Source: Jingyaoa shaoxingensis
GTDB taxonomy: Bacteria > Bacillota > Clostridia > Lachnospirales > Lachnospiraceae
Length of the DNA stretch: 24,983 nt
Direction: 5' to 3'
NCBI RefSeq assembly: GCF_014385005.1
Contig: NZ_JACRSZ010000025.1
Coordinates: forward strand, 1-24,983
The position numbers and the translations under genes were made by a program. How positions within the stretch are numbered: position 1 is the stretch's first letter; each line of letters starts with the position of its first letter. Below are positions 1-7,470 of the stretch, in pieces. The notes beneath the pieces were generated by a model. The model searched no databases. It had not been told where the DNA came from and was given only the letters and a program-made list of their open reading frames with translations.

Positions 1-20
1 TCATCAATTTTATTTCTGTG

Positions 21-58
21 GGTGGCAAATCGGTGGCAAATAGACTGAACTCGCCACC
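21..58. repeat. Tandem GGTGGCAAAT repeat with an inverted partner beside rlmD 3' end
   Basis: GGTGGCAAAT occurs at 21-30 and again at 32-41. GGTGGC at 32-37 can also pair with GCCACC at 53-58. Bases 1-77 hold no complete gene. One plus-strand frame is open from the left edge to a TGA at 60-62 and could be the last codons of a gene outside the window. Short tandem repeats of this kind are typical just downstream of tyrosine-integrase genes, where they act as arm-type binding sites. That reading is inference, since no integrase is visible here. Confidence 0.4.
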
Positions 59-77
59 TTGAAGCCTTGAAAACAGC

Positions 78-1457
78 TTATTTACGGCAAAGTTTGCAAA
101 TAGTCTCAACATGCACCGTTCCAGGGAACATGTCTACGCAGCATACCTTCTCTGGCATATACCCATGTGCCTGCAAAATCTCCAAGTCTCTGGCCAGTGA
201 AGTTGGCTTGCAGGAGATGTACACCATCTGCTCTACTCCGAAATGGATGATTTTTTCCAACGCCTTTGGATGAATACCATCTCTTGGTGGATCCAGTACG
301 ATGAAGTCTGGTTTTTCCTCTACCAGATCGATAGCTTTTAACACATCACCTGCGATGAACGTACAGTTATCCAATCCATTTAATTTTGCATTTTCCTTTG
401 CTGCCTCCACAGCTTCTTCTACGATCTCGATACCGATCACATGCTTTGCCACCGGTGCCAGCATCTGTGCAATGGTTCCGGTTCCGGAATACAGATCGAA
501 AATGGTTTTATCTTTTGTCTCTCCCACATAGCTTCTTGCGGTATCATACAATACCTCTGCCCCAAGTGAATTGGTCTGGAAAAAAGAGAACGGTGAAATA
601 CGGAATTTCAATCCCAGTAACTCCTCGAAAAAGTAATCCTGTCCAAAAAGTATATCGGTATGATCGTTCTGCACCACATCTGCAAGCTTGTCATTCTGAG
701 TATGAAGAATTCCCGCAATCTTTCCTTTCAGATCCAGACTCTGAAGTAGTGCAGACAATTCCGTCAACTGAGTAGTTTCTTCCCCACCACAGAATTCTGT
801 CTGAGTCGTTGTCACCAGATCAATCAGAATCTCCTCAGTCTTCACTGCCTTTCTCACCAACAGATGACGCAGATACCCCTGATGGCTCAGCTTATGATAG
901 TATTTTGCGCCCTGCTGCTGATAAAATTCCAGCACTGCTTCCAGAATCTTACGGAAATCTCCGTCTACGATCTGGCAATCCTTTACTGTCACAATATCAT
1001 AAAAGCTGCCACGTTTATGCATTCCTAGTGCCAGTGGTCCCTCCTTATATTCATCCCCAAAGGAAAATTCCATCTTATTGCGGTATCCAAACTGACATGG
1101 ACTTGCTTTTATCCCTTCAAATTCATAGGATTCACACACTGGATCCAGAAGTACCTTCACCTGGTTGGCCTTCAGCTCCAGCTGCTTCTCATATGGAAGA
1201 TTCTGGTAGGTACATCCACCACAGTCATGAAAATGTGGACATGCACTTTCGATCTCTTCCTGTGACTTCTCCAGGACTTCCAGGAGACGTCCTTCTGCTT
1301 TTCCCTTTCGAATCTTGTTCACAGAAGCCTTTACCTTCTGTCCTGGAAGGACATTTTTTACGATCACCTTCCGTTCTTCCCCTTCAACCTCTACCATTCC
1401 CTTATTTGGAAACTGTATTTCTTTTACGATTCCTTCTACTATCTGTCCTTTTTTCAT
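78..1457 (-). CDS. rlmD: 23S rRNA (uracil-C5)-methyltransferase, RlmD/RumA family
   Basis: A SAM-dependent methyltransferase that makes 5-methyluridine in 23S rRNA (U1939-type in RumA/RlmD; Gram-positive homologues can have different or dual site specificity). The N-terminal ~60 residues form a TRAM RNA-binding domain. Iron-sulfur cysteines are visible at about residues 73, 79 and 82 (CPHFHDCGGC) and 161 (KDCQIV). The SAM motif FDLYSGTGT is at 321-329 and DPPRDG at 389-394. The catalytic Cys is in YISCKPTSLARD near 416. The length of 459 aa is normal. I chose the ATG at 1457 because AGGAG lies 7 bases upstream; the GTG two codons earlier is almost on top of the Shine-Dalgarno. The protein ends in a short basic tail after HVETI, the region that some streptococcal integrative elements and phages use as an attachment site in the equivalent rum gene. 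Confidence 0.93.
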   Translation of the reverse strand: MKKGQIVEGIVKEIQFPNKGMVEVEGEERKVIVKNVLPGQKVKASVNKIRKGKAEGRLLEVLEKSQEEIESACPHFHDCGGCTYQNLPYEKQLELKANQVKVLLDPVCESYEFEGIKASPCQFGYRNKMEFSFGDEYKEGPLALGMHKRGSFYDIVTVKDCQIVDGDFRKILEAVLEFYQQQGAKYYHKLSHQGYLRHLLVRKAVKTEEILIDLVTTTQTEFCGGEETTQLTELSALLQSLDLKGKIAGILHTQNDKLADVVQNDHTDILFGQDYFFEELLGLKFRISPFSFFQTNSLGAEVLYDTARSYVGETKDKTIFDLYSGTGTIAQMLAPVAKHVIGIEIVEEAVEAAKENAKLNGLDNCTFIAGDVLKAIDLVEEKPDFIVLDPPRDGIHPKALEKIIHFGVEQMVYISCKPTSLARDLEILQAHGYMPEKVCCVDMFPGTVHVETICKLCRK

Positions 1458-1482
1458 GTGCACACTCCTGTCTAACTTATAA

Positions 1483-1510
1483 AAGGCAGGTGCCGTGTGG
1501 CATCTGCCTT
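1483..1510 (-). terminator. Rho-independent terminator of the acidic membrane protein gene
   Basis: AAGGCAG (1483-1489) pairs with CTGCCTT (1504-1510). After one mismatch the stem continues with TGCC/GGCA around a 4-base loop. On the minus strand the stem is followed by TTTTAT. It lies in the 66-base gap between the small membrane protein gene and rlmD. On the plus strand it is also followed by a T-rich run. Confidence 0.7.
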
Positions 1511-1523
1511 ATCTCTTTTTCGA

Positions 1524-1832
1524 TTATTCTTCTGTCTTTGTATCTTTTGACTCGTCTACAAAAATCTCTTCTTCTTTATCTTCTGCTGCTTTTTCTTCTG
1601 TCTCTTTTTCGTCTTCTAAATCCTCATCTTCAAAATAATCATCAAAATCATCTTCAAAATCATCTTCGAAATCTTCCAGATAATCAGGAGTTAAATATCT
1701 GTATACTGCATATGCAATACCTGCAACCGCTGTTACAGCACCGATTACTGCCAGAACCCAAAGAATCGCATTTTTGTGTTTTTCCTCTTCTTTTTTCTGC
1801 ATTAATGCTAATAAATCCTCAATTCTATTCAT
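1524..1832 (-). CDS. Small single-pass membrane protein with highly acidic C-terminal tail
   Basis: A protein of 102 aa. The ATG at 1832 is preferred because AGGAAG sits about 8 bases upstream; a start further upstream at 1886 would add 18 residues without a good ribosome site. Residues ~1-18 are a charged helix ending in a KKEEEKHK run. Residues ~19-42 are one hydrophobic segment (ILWVLAVIGAVTAVAGIAYA). Residues ~50-102 are mostly Asp and Glu (repeats like FEDDFEDDFDDYFEDED). The topology suggests a membrane anchor with an acidic tail. I recognise the pattern as one common in Lachnospiraceae but cannot assign a function. Transcription of this gene ends at the hairpin just before rlmD. Confidence 0.75.
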   Translation of the reverse strand: MNRIEDLLALMQKKEEEKHKNAILWVLAVIGAVTAVAGIAYAVYRYLTPDYLEDFEDDFEDDFDDYFEDEDLEDEKETEEKAAEDKEEEIFVDESKDTKTEE

Positions 1833-1962
1833 ATCGGCTCTTCCTTTCTTTCTTGAATCGTATCTGCCCATCCCCTTATTAGACACAAACAGGATCTGCG
1901 CAACTACTTCAATCCTTATTTTCTCTAGTATATCACTATTATGTATTTTTTACCATATAAAT

Positions 1963-4182
1963 TTATACTTTCTTGAGTTTTGCAAATGCTGCAAACATTT
2001 TTTTCACACCGACCTTTTCAAAATTGACGGTTACCTCATAGTCCTTACCTCCGTCTATGATGTTTTCCACAGTTCCAACGCCAAACTTAATGTGGCGCAC
2101 CTGATCACCTACTGTATAATCCAGACTGTCTGCTTTTTTCACCCTGAACTGGTTCGGGTCAAATGCCTTGCTCTTAAATGCTTTCTTCGCCTGCATATAT
2201 GGACTGTGGACATCTGGCATCTTCTTCGCCGGCTGCTCTGTTTTCACCTGCTCTCTTCCTGTCTGTACCAGACGGATCGGAATCTCTCTTATGAATCTGG
2301 AAATCGGATAATACTGCGTCTCTCCTCTTACCATTCTCTGCTTGGCACAGGTGATGGTCAGTCGCTTCATGGCGCGGGTGATACCAACGTAGCAGAGACG
2401 TCTCTCTTCTTCCAATTCATCCGGATCATCTGCATTGATGCTGGCATATCCAGGAAAAACGCCTTCTTCCAGCCCAGTCAGATAGACATTCGGGAATTCC
2501 AGTCCCTTGGCGCTATGCAAAGTCATCAGCACTACATGATTGGAATCCTCGTCCTGATCATCAATATCTGCTACCAGTGCTACTTCCTCCAGGAAGCCAC
2601 TTAAGGAAGGTTCTTTGGTGGATTCTTCATAGGTAACGATCTTGGAAATCAGTTCGTCTATATTCTCAATGCGTGCCTTTGCCTCATCAGTTCCTTCTGC
2701 CTGCAGTTCTGTCACATATCCAGTCATATCAATAATTGACTGAAGCAGTTCATGGACACTATAGAATTCTGCCTGACTGCGCAGTGTCTGAATAAAGGTC
2801 ACAAATGGTTCGATCTTGGCTACTGCCCTTCCCAGAGAAACAATATTGGCGGCATCTTTTAACGCATCATAAAAACTGATGTCCCGGTCTACCGCATAAT
2901 TCTGTACCTTCGCCAGAGATGCCGCACCGATTCCTCTTTTGGGGATATTAATAATACGACGTACTGCCAGATCATCTTTGGCATTGTCTACTGTCTTTAA
3001 ATAACACAGCAGATCCTTGATTTCTTTTCGTGCATAAAAGTTAATACCACCAACCAGCTTATATGGGATATTCGCCATCAGCAGTTTTTCCTCAAACAGA
3101 CGTGACTGGGCATTGGTACGATATAGAATTGCACAATCCTTATAATCGAATTCTCCCTTGTTTTTTCTTCTGCGGATATCCGCTGTCACATAATCTGCTT
3201 CTTCAAAAGATGTCATGCACTGCCTGACCGTGATCTGTTCTCCACGCTCATTTTCTGTCCACAAAGCCTTTTCTTTTCGGCCGATATTATGGCTGATGAC
3301 TCCGTTTGCAGCATCCAGAATGTTCTGTGTAGAACGGTAATTTTGTTCCAGTTTGATGACTGTGGCATCTTCAAAGTCCTTCTCAAAATTCAGAATATTT
3401 TCGATATTTGCCCCACGGAACTTATAAATCGACTGGTCATCATCACCGACTACGCAGAGATTCCGATATTTATCTGCCAGGATACTCACCAGCTTGAACT
3501 GCGCCGTGTTTGTATCCTGATATTCATCCACCATGATATAACGAAAACGATCCTGATAGTATTCCAACACGTCCGGACAGGTACGGAACAGTTCCACAGT
3601 CTTCACGATCAGATCGTCAAAATCCATGGCATTGTTTCTTTTTAAGGTTGCCTGGTATTCTTTGTATACATCACAGATCTTTCGTTTAGTAAAATCACCG
3701 AATACCTGCGTCTCATACTCTATCGGTCCTCTTAGTTCATCCTTCTGGTGAGAAATGGCTGCGAGAAACATCTTTTCTTTATAAACCTTCGTGTCAATCT
3801 CCAGACGTTTGCAGATATCTTTCATAAGAGTCTTCTGGTCATCACCGTCATATATAGTAAAATTCGTGCCATAACCCAAACGGTCTGCAAATCTTCTCAG
3901 AATTCGCACACACATAGAATGGAATGTGGATACCCATACGCCGTCAGAACCAAATCCCACAATCTGATCCACACGTTCCCTCATCTCTCCTGCTGCCTTG
4001 TTGGTGAAGGTAATTGCCAGAATATTCCATGGATTCACTTCTTTTTCTTCTATCAGATATGCAATCCTGTGAGTCAGCACTCTGGTCTTTCCGGATCCTG
4101 CCCCTGCCAGCAGTAAAAGTGGTCCCTCTGTATGAAATACCGCCTGTCTCTGACAGTCATTTAATGAATCGTAGTTGCTCAT
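1963..4182 (-). CDS. pcrA: ATP-dependent DNA helicase PcrA (UvrD/Rep superfamily 1)
   Basis: A 3'-5' superfamily 1A helicase used in nucleotide-excision repair, clearing of RecA filaments and rolling-circle replication. Motifs appear in order: Walker A GAGSGKT at 27-33, motif Ia AITFTNKAAGEMRERV, motif II VDEYQDTN at 218-225, motif III VVGDDDQSIYKFRGA, motif IV LEQNYRST, motif V MTLHSAKGLEFPNV, and motif VI EERRLCYVGITRAMKRL. The last ~50 residues (VGDQVRHIKFGVGTV...) are the Tudor-like C-terminal domain of PcrA that contacts RNA polymerase. Length is 739 aa, normal for the family. AAAGGA lies 6 bases upstream of the start. It is divergent from the DUF1836 gene. In Bacillus subtilis yerC lies next to pcrB-pcrA, and a yerC-like gene is two genes away here, which supports the assignment. 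Confidence 0.96.
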   Translation of the reverse strand: MSNYDSLNDCQRQAVFHTEGPLLLLAGAGSGKTRVLTHRIAYLIEEKEVNPWNILAITFTNKAAGEMRERVDQIVGFGSDGVWVSTFHSMCVRILRRFADRLGYGTNFTIYDGDDQKTLMKDICKRLEIDTKVYKEKMFLAAISHQKDELRGPIEYETQVFGDFTKRKICDVYKEYQATLKRNNAMDFDDLIVKTVELFRTCPDVLEYYQDRFRYIMVDEYQDTNTAQFKLVSILADKYRNLCVVGDDDQSIYKFRGANIENILNFEKDFEDATVIKLEQNYRSTQNILDAANGVISHNIGRKEKALWTENERGEQITVRQCMTSFEEADYVTADIRRRKNKGEFDYKDCAILYRTNAQSRLFEEKLLMANIPYKLVGGINFYARKEIKDLLCYLKTVDNAKDDLAVRRIINIPKRGIGAASLAKVQNYAVDRDISFYDALKDAANIVSLGRAVAKIEPFVTFIQTLRSQAEFYSVHELLQSIIDMTGYVTELQAEGTDEAKARIENIDELISKIVTYEESTKEPSLSGFLEEVALVADIDDQDEDSNHVVLMTLHSAKGLEFPNVYLTGLEEGVFPGYASINADDPDELEEERRLCYVGITRAMKRLTITCAKQRMVRGETQYYPISRFIREIPIRLVQTGREQVKTEQPAKKMPDVHSPYMQAKKAFKSKAFDPNQFRVKKADSLDYTVGDQVRHIKFGVGTVENIIDGGKDYEVTVNFEKVGVKKMFAAFAKLKKV

Positions 4183-4206
4183 TTTTATCCTTTCTTCAAA
4201 AAAAAC

Positions 4207-4235
4207 TTGTCACGTAGTTTTAAAAACTGTATAAT
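4207..4235 (+). promoter_or_regulatory. Sigma-A promoter for the DUF1836 gene
   Basis: TTGTCA at 4207-4212 is a -35 box, followed by a 17-base spacer and a perfect TATAAT at 4230-4235. Transcription would start near 4242, the first base of the AGGAGG ribosome site (4242-4247). The mRNA leader would therefore be only about 15 bases. Confidence 0.75.
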
Positions 4236-4256
4236 CTAGTCAGGAGGCGTTACATT

Positions 4257-4847
4257 ATGAAACTTGACACACATGATATGATAAAAAGCATTCTTGATAA
4301 TATATCAGCAATTGATCACATCAAAACAGCCGATATTCCTAACATCGAATTATATATGGATCAGGTAACTACTTTCATGGATTCTCAGATGGCATCATCC
4401 AAGCGTTATCCGGATGATAAGGTTCTGACGAAGACCATGATCAATAATTACGCAAAAAATCACCTGCTTCCTTCTCCAAACAAAAAGAAATATTCCAAAG
4501 AGCATGTTTTAATGCTGATTTTTATTTACTATTTCAAAAGCTTCCTGTCCATTTCGGACATTCAGGCTTTGCTGACTCCTCTGGCAGATAAGTACTTCCA
4601 GAAGAATGAAGGTCTGAATATGGAAGATCTCTATAATGAAGTCTTTGGTATGGAAAAAGAACAGGTGGAAAACTTAAAAAAAGATCTGATGGAAAAATAT
4701 GATACTGCCAGTAAGTCTTTTGCTGATGCAGGTGAAAAAGACAGGGAATTTCTCACCATGTTCTCTTTTATCTGCCTGCTCAGCTTCGACGTTTACATGA
4801 AAAAGCAGCTGATCGAATCCATTATTGATTCTTTTCCATCCGACTGA
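4257..4847 (+). CDS. DUF1836 domain-containing protein
   Basis: A protein of 196 aa with AGGAGG 9 bases upstream of the ATG and its own strong promoter. The central region (KKYSKEHVLMLIFIYYFKSF and LSISDIQALLTPLADKYF) matches the DUF1836 family of Firmicutes as I know it. These are small alpha-helical proteins of unproven function; a regulatory role is often supposed because the fold looks HTH-like. There is no signal peptide or membrane segment. The last 26 bases overlap the 3' end of the convergent yerC-like gene, so the two mRNAs are complementary at their ends. Confidence 0.8.
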   Translation: MKLDTHDMIKSILDNISAIDHIKTADIPNIELYMDQVTTFMDSQMASSKRYPDDKVLTKTMINNYAKNHLLPSPNKKKYSKEHVLMLIFIYYFKSFLSISDIQALLTPLADKYFQKNEGLNMEDLYNEVFGMEKEQVENLKKDLMEKYDTASKSFADAGEKDREFLTMFSFICLLSFDVYMKKQLIESIIDSFPSD

Positions 4848-5115
4848 ATACCATCTGATATCCGTCATTTCCGTAATTGAGTGACCGATTTACCCTGCTT
4901 ATGGTTGCAGTAGATGCACCTGTCTGTTCTGCAATTTCCAGATAGGTTTTGTTTTCTGTCAGCATCTTTGCAACCTCAAAGCGCTGGGACAGTGATAACA
5001 ATTCATTGATCGTACACACATCCTCAAAAAACTGATAACATTCTTCTACATTTTCCAGTTGTAACACAGCTTCAAATAAATGCTTTACCGCCTCTGTATG
5101 AACTGTCTTGCTCAT
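4822..5115 (-). CDS. yerC: TrpR-like DNA-binding protein, YerC/YecD family
   Basis: A protein of 97 aa. The TrpR-superfamily core is visible: LLSLSQRFEVAKML, then KTYLEIAEQTGASTATISRV as the helix-turn-helix, followed by NRSLNYGNDGYQ, the hallmark end of YerC/YecD proteins. It is a presumed transcriptional repressor whose ligand is not established. GGAGG lies 8 bases upstream of the start. The gene begins 14 bases after the PHP gene ends, so the two are probably co-transcribed. Proximity to pcrA matches the yerC-pcrB-pcrA neighbourhood of Bacillus. Symbol given by family resemblance. Confidence 0.88.
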   Translation of the reverse strand: MSKTVHTEAVKHLFEAVLQLENVEECYQFFEDVCTINELLSLSQRFEVAKMLTENKTYLEIAEQTGASTATISRVNRSLNYGNDGYQMVFSRMEKNQ

Positions 5116-5129
5116 GTTCGTTCCTCCCT

Positions 5130-5849
5130 TTACATGGTCTGTTTTCTGATATAAGTCAGGAATTCTTCTTTGGAACGGTTCACCACCAGTTCCTCCGGAA
5201 ATCCCACTTTTTCGATTAAACTAACTGCCAGATCGTGATTCCGGATATCCCAGATGCAGTGTGCATCACTTCCCATAATCACCGGCTGCTGATATTCCAT
5301 GCAGTATTTTAACATGAGAATATCATTCTCCTCTGCACCAACTCTTGTTCCGGACGGATCCAGTGAATGATTGTTCAGTTCCAAAAGCTTATGTTCTTCC
5401 TTTGCTGTCGCAACAATCTGTTCCATATCTACCGGATATCTTCCGTCATCCGGATGTCCTATGATGTTCACATAAGGATTCTTCAGTGCTGCTACCAGTG
5501 CCTTGGTATTCTCCTGCACACTTCCAGGCTTAATACACGGTGTATGAAGACTGGCAATTACCACATCCATCTGCTTTAGCGTAGACTTTGGCAAGTCCAG
5601 TTTTCCGTCGTAATCCATGATATTCACTTCTGTTCCAAACAGCACCGGCATACCGTTTATCTCTCTTGGCATAATCTTCAGATTGTTGAAGTAAAACAGA
5701 TGAGGTCCTCCCGGCATCTCAGGCGCGTGATCGGTAATACCAAGCAGTTCCAGACCTTTTTCTGATGCTGCCTGCACCATCTCCATGATAGTGTTATATG
5801 CATGACCACTTACCAGTGTATGGGTATGAATATCTAAAACATCTCTCAT
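5130..5849 (-). CDS. PHP-domain metal-dependent phosphoesterase (YcdX-like)
   Basis: A PHP-superfamily hydrolase of 239 aa, with three metal-binding sites expected in this family. Visible ligand motifs are DIHTHTLVSGHA near the N-terminus, LGITDHAPEMPGGPH, GTEVNIMDYDG, ASLHTP, IIGHPDDGRYP and a C-terminal GSDAHCIWDIRN. This set and spacing match the E. coli YcdX type of phosphatase rather than the PHP domain of DNA polymerases or histidinol phosphatase. The ATG at 5849 is chosen because GGAAGGA lies just upstream and homologues begin directly with the first His motif; an upstream in-frame start at 5906 would add 19 poorly conserved residues. It sits between the TSCPD gene and yerC-like gene, all in the same direction. 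The substrate is unknown. Confidence 0.88.
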   Translation of the reverse strand: MRDVLDIHTHTLVSGHAYNTIMEMVQAASEKGLELLGITDHAPEMPGGPHLFYFNNLKIMPREINGMPVLFGTEVNIMDYDGKLDLPKSTLKQMDVVIASLHTPCIKPGSVQENTKALVAALKNPYVNIIGHPDDGRYPVDMEQIVATAKEEHKLLELNNHSLDPSGTRVGAEENDILMLKYCMEYQQPVIMGSDAHCIWDIRNHDLAVSLIEKVGFPEELVVNRSKEEFLTYIRKQTM

Positions 5850-5946
5850 GTCATCCTTCCTTTCTTCACTTTTCTTAGTATACCATACTCCCATTCTTTT
5901 AATCAACCACTTTCCTGTTTTAAAGCGTGAATATGTGAAAGAAAAT

Positions 5947-5991
5947 AAACTCCCATACAGGAGTTTCTTCTATCATCTCGCCTGTATGGGA
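5947..5991 (-). terminator. Terminator hairpin with an alternative, mutually exclusive stem
   Basis: On the minus strand AAACTCC (5966-5960) and GGAGTTT (5953-5947) form a 7-bp stem with a 6-base loop followed by ATTTTCTTTC, a classic intrinsic terminator after the TSCPD gene. The right arm region also forms a perfect 11-bp pair: TCCCATACAGG at 5951-5961 with CCTGTATGGGA at 5981-5991. The two structures cannot form together, which is the geometry of a terminator/antiterminator pair. It lies between the TSCPD and PHP genes. Confidence 0.65.
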
Positions 5992-6024
5992 TTCTGAAAA
6001 TAATCTTATTAAATTCTCTTCCGG

Positions 6025-6294
6025 TTATGCCTGTTCCAGGTATTCTTTCAGTGCCTGTGCCAGCTGATCCGGACAGGATGTCGGACGCATTCCGCACTTG
6101 GTTCCTTCCAGGCGATGCATTACATCTGTTACATCCATACCTTCTACCAGCCGTCCAATTCCTGCAGTATTTCCACTGCATCCACCGATGAAGTTCACAT
6201 TTTTCAGTTTATTATCCTCTACTTCAAAGGTTACAGCGGAAGAACATACTCCTTTATTTTTATGAATATATGTGGTATCTTCTTTTTTTAACAT
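6025..6294 (-). CDS. TSCPD-domain protein, TIGR03905-type
   Basis: A protein of 89 aa. The C-terminal TSCPDQLAQAL stretch is the signature of the TSCPD domain, named for that sequence. The N-terminal GVCSSAVTFEVEDNKLKNV and GGCSGNTAGIG stretches match the small stand-alone TIGR03905 family of Firmicutes. Conserved Cys residues in GVCS, GGCSGN, TKCGMR and TSCPD suggest metal binding; the TSCPD domain also occurs at the end of class II ribonucleotide reductases, where it binds metal. The exact role of the stand-alone form is unknown. It is divergent from the substrate-binding protein gene, with a candidate promoter and operator in the gap. Confidence 0.85.
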   Translation of the reverse strand: MLKKEDTTYIHKNKGVCSSAVTFEVEDNKLKNVNFIGGCSGNTAGIGRLVEGMDVTDVMHRLEGTKCGMRPTSCPDQLAQALKEYLEQA

Positions 6295-6309
6295 GGTATT
6301 TCATTCCTT

Positions 6310-6366
6310 TCTGTGGTAATTATCACGAACCGGATATAGTATACCACAGATTCAACCCGACTGCAA
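6310..6366 (-). promoter_or_regulatory. Promoter of the TSCPD gene overlapped by a 9-bp inverted repeat
   Basis: On the minus strand TATACT (6343-6338) is a good -10 box. TTGCAG (6366-6361) at a 17-base spacing is a weak -35. TCTGTGGTA (6310-6318) and TACCACAGA (6342-6350) form a perfect 9-bp inverted repeat. One arm overlaps the -10 box and the other lies downstream of the likely start site, about three helical turns apart. That arrangement fits a repressor operator, or a 5' leader hairpin. Confidence 0.45.
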
Positions 6367-6468
6367 TTCGAGAATCCCACTGTACTCCGAACTGATATCT
6401 GGAAATTCCACACATTTGTCCGTGTTCCCGCATATAGTAATCTGATCATGTTTTTGGAGTTTTTATCT

Positions 6469-7470
6469 ATGAAGAAACGTCTTTCTGTATTTTTCCTTAC
6501 TACCGGTCTGCTGTTCTCGTCTCTTACACCAGTCAGCACTCTGGCAGCCGATACATCGGAACTGGAATCGGTTACATTGAGTGAGGTAGCACATTCGATC
6601 TTTTATGCCCCACAGTACGTTGCTTACGAACAGGGATATTTTATCGACGAAGGACTGGATGTGACTATTACAACTGCTTTTGGTGCAGATAAAGTCATGG
6701 CTGCACTCCTCTCTGATTCTGCGGAAATCGGATTGATGGGATGTGAATCTACGATTTATGCCTATAATGAAGGCGCCGCCGATACAATTCTGAATTTTGC
6801 CCAGCTTACTCAGCGCGCCGGGAATTTCTTAATTGCCAGAGAGCCAATATCTGATTTTAAATGGAGTGATCTGAAAGATCATACCGTACTTGGTGGACGA
6901 AAAGGCGGCATGCCTGAAATGGTATTTGAATATATCCTGAAAAATAATGGTTTGGATCCAGCTACAGATCTGACCATTGACCAGAGCATTGATTTTGGTT
7001 CTACCGGTGCCGCCTTTACCAGTGGACTGGGGGACTTTACGGTCGAATTCGAACCGTCTGCCACTGCCCTGGAAAAAGAAGGTGCCGGATATGTGGTAGC
7101 TTCCCTTGGTGTGGATTCCGGTTATGTACCATATACCTCCTACTGTTGCAAATCCAGCTATCTGGATGCACATTCTGATGTTGTCCAGAAATTCACCAAT
7201 GCATTACAAAAGGGTGTGGATTATGTCTTAACCCACACCCCGGAAGAAACTGCTTCGGTGATTGCCCCTCAGTTCGCTGAAAGTGATCTGGATACCATCA
7301 CGAAGATCGTAGACCGCTATCACTCTCAGGATACTTGGAAGCCATCTTTAATTTTTGACCAGGATCACTTCACCACTCTCCAGGATATTCTGGAATCTGC
7401 CGGTGAACTGACTGAACGTGTTCCTTATGAGGAACTGATTGTTACAGACTATGCAGATCAGGCTTCCTGA
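6469..7470 (+). CDS. ABC transporter substrate-binding protein, NMT1/SsuA/ThiY-like
   Basis: A type II periplasmic-binding-fold protein of 333 aa. After a signal peptide (residues ~1-27: MKKRLSVFFLTTGLLFSSL...), the sequence FYAPQYVAYEQGYFIDEGLD is the typical N-terminal signature of the NMT1/SsuA/TauA/ThiY group, which binds pyrimidine precursors, sulfonates or nitrate. GADKVMAALLSDSAEIGLMG follows. The ATG at 6469 is chosen because GGAG is 9 bases upstream and the signal peptide starts there. There is no lipobox Cys; the signal ends in STLAAD, suggesting signal peptidase I cleavage, which is unusual for a Gram-positive binding protein. No permease or ATPase gene lies beside it. Its 3' end overlaps the convergent ftsW end by 13 bases. 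Substrate unknown. Confidence 0.85.
   Translation: MKKRLSVFFLTTGLLFSSLTPVSTLAADTSELESVTLSEVAHSIFYAPQYVAYEQGYFIDEGLDVTITTAFGADKVMAALLSDSAEIGLMGCESTIYAYNEGAADTILNFAQLTQRAGNFLIAREPISDFKWSDLKDHTVLGGRKGGMPEMVFEYILKNNGLDPATDLTIDQSIDFGSTGAAFTSGLGDFTVEFEPSATALEKEGAGYVVASLGVDSGYVPYTSYCCKSSYLDAHSDVVQKFTNALQKGVDYVLTHTPEETASVIAPQFAESDLDTITKIVDRYHSQDTWKPSLIFDQDHFTTLQDILESAGELTERVPYEELIVTDYADQAS

Noticed and set aside
809..1882. A 357-codon open frame on the plus strand
   Set aside because: It runs antisense to rlmD and the small membrane protein gene, has a low-complexity Leu/Pro/Ser-rich product and no ribosome site; the real genes on the other strand have clear motifs.
1956..1967. Palindrome TATAAATTTATA at the pcrA stop
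   Set aside because: Pure AT, expected by chance in AT-rich intergenic sequence, and no U-tract follows.
1774..2604. A 276-codon open frame on the plus strand opposite pcrA
   Set aside because: The product has no recognisable features and PcrA motifs on the minus strand explain the region.
5903..6181. A 92-codon frame on the minus strand
   Set aside because: It overlaps the TSCPD gene in another frame; only the TSCPD frame carries a known signature.
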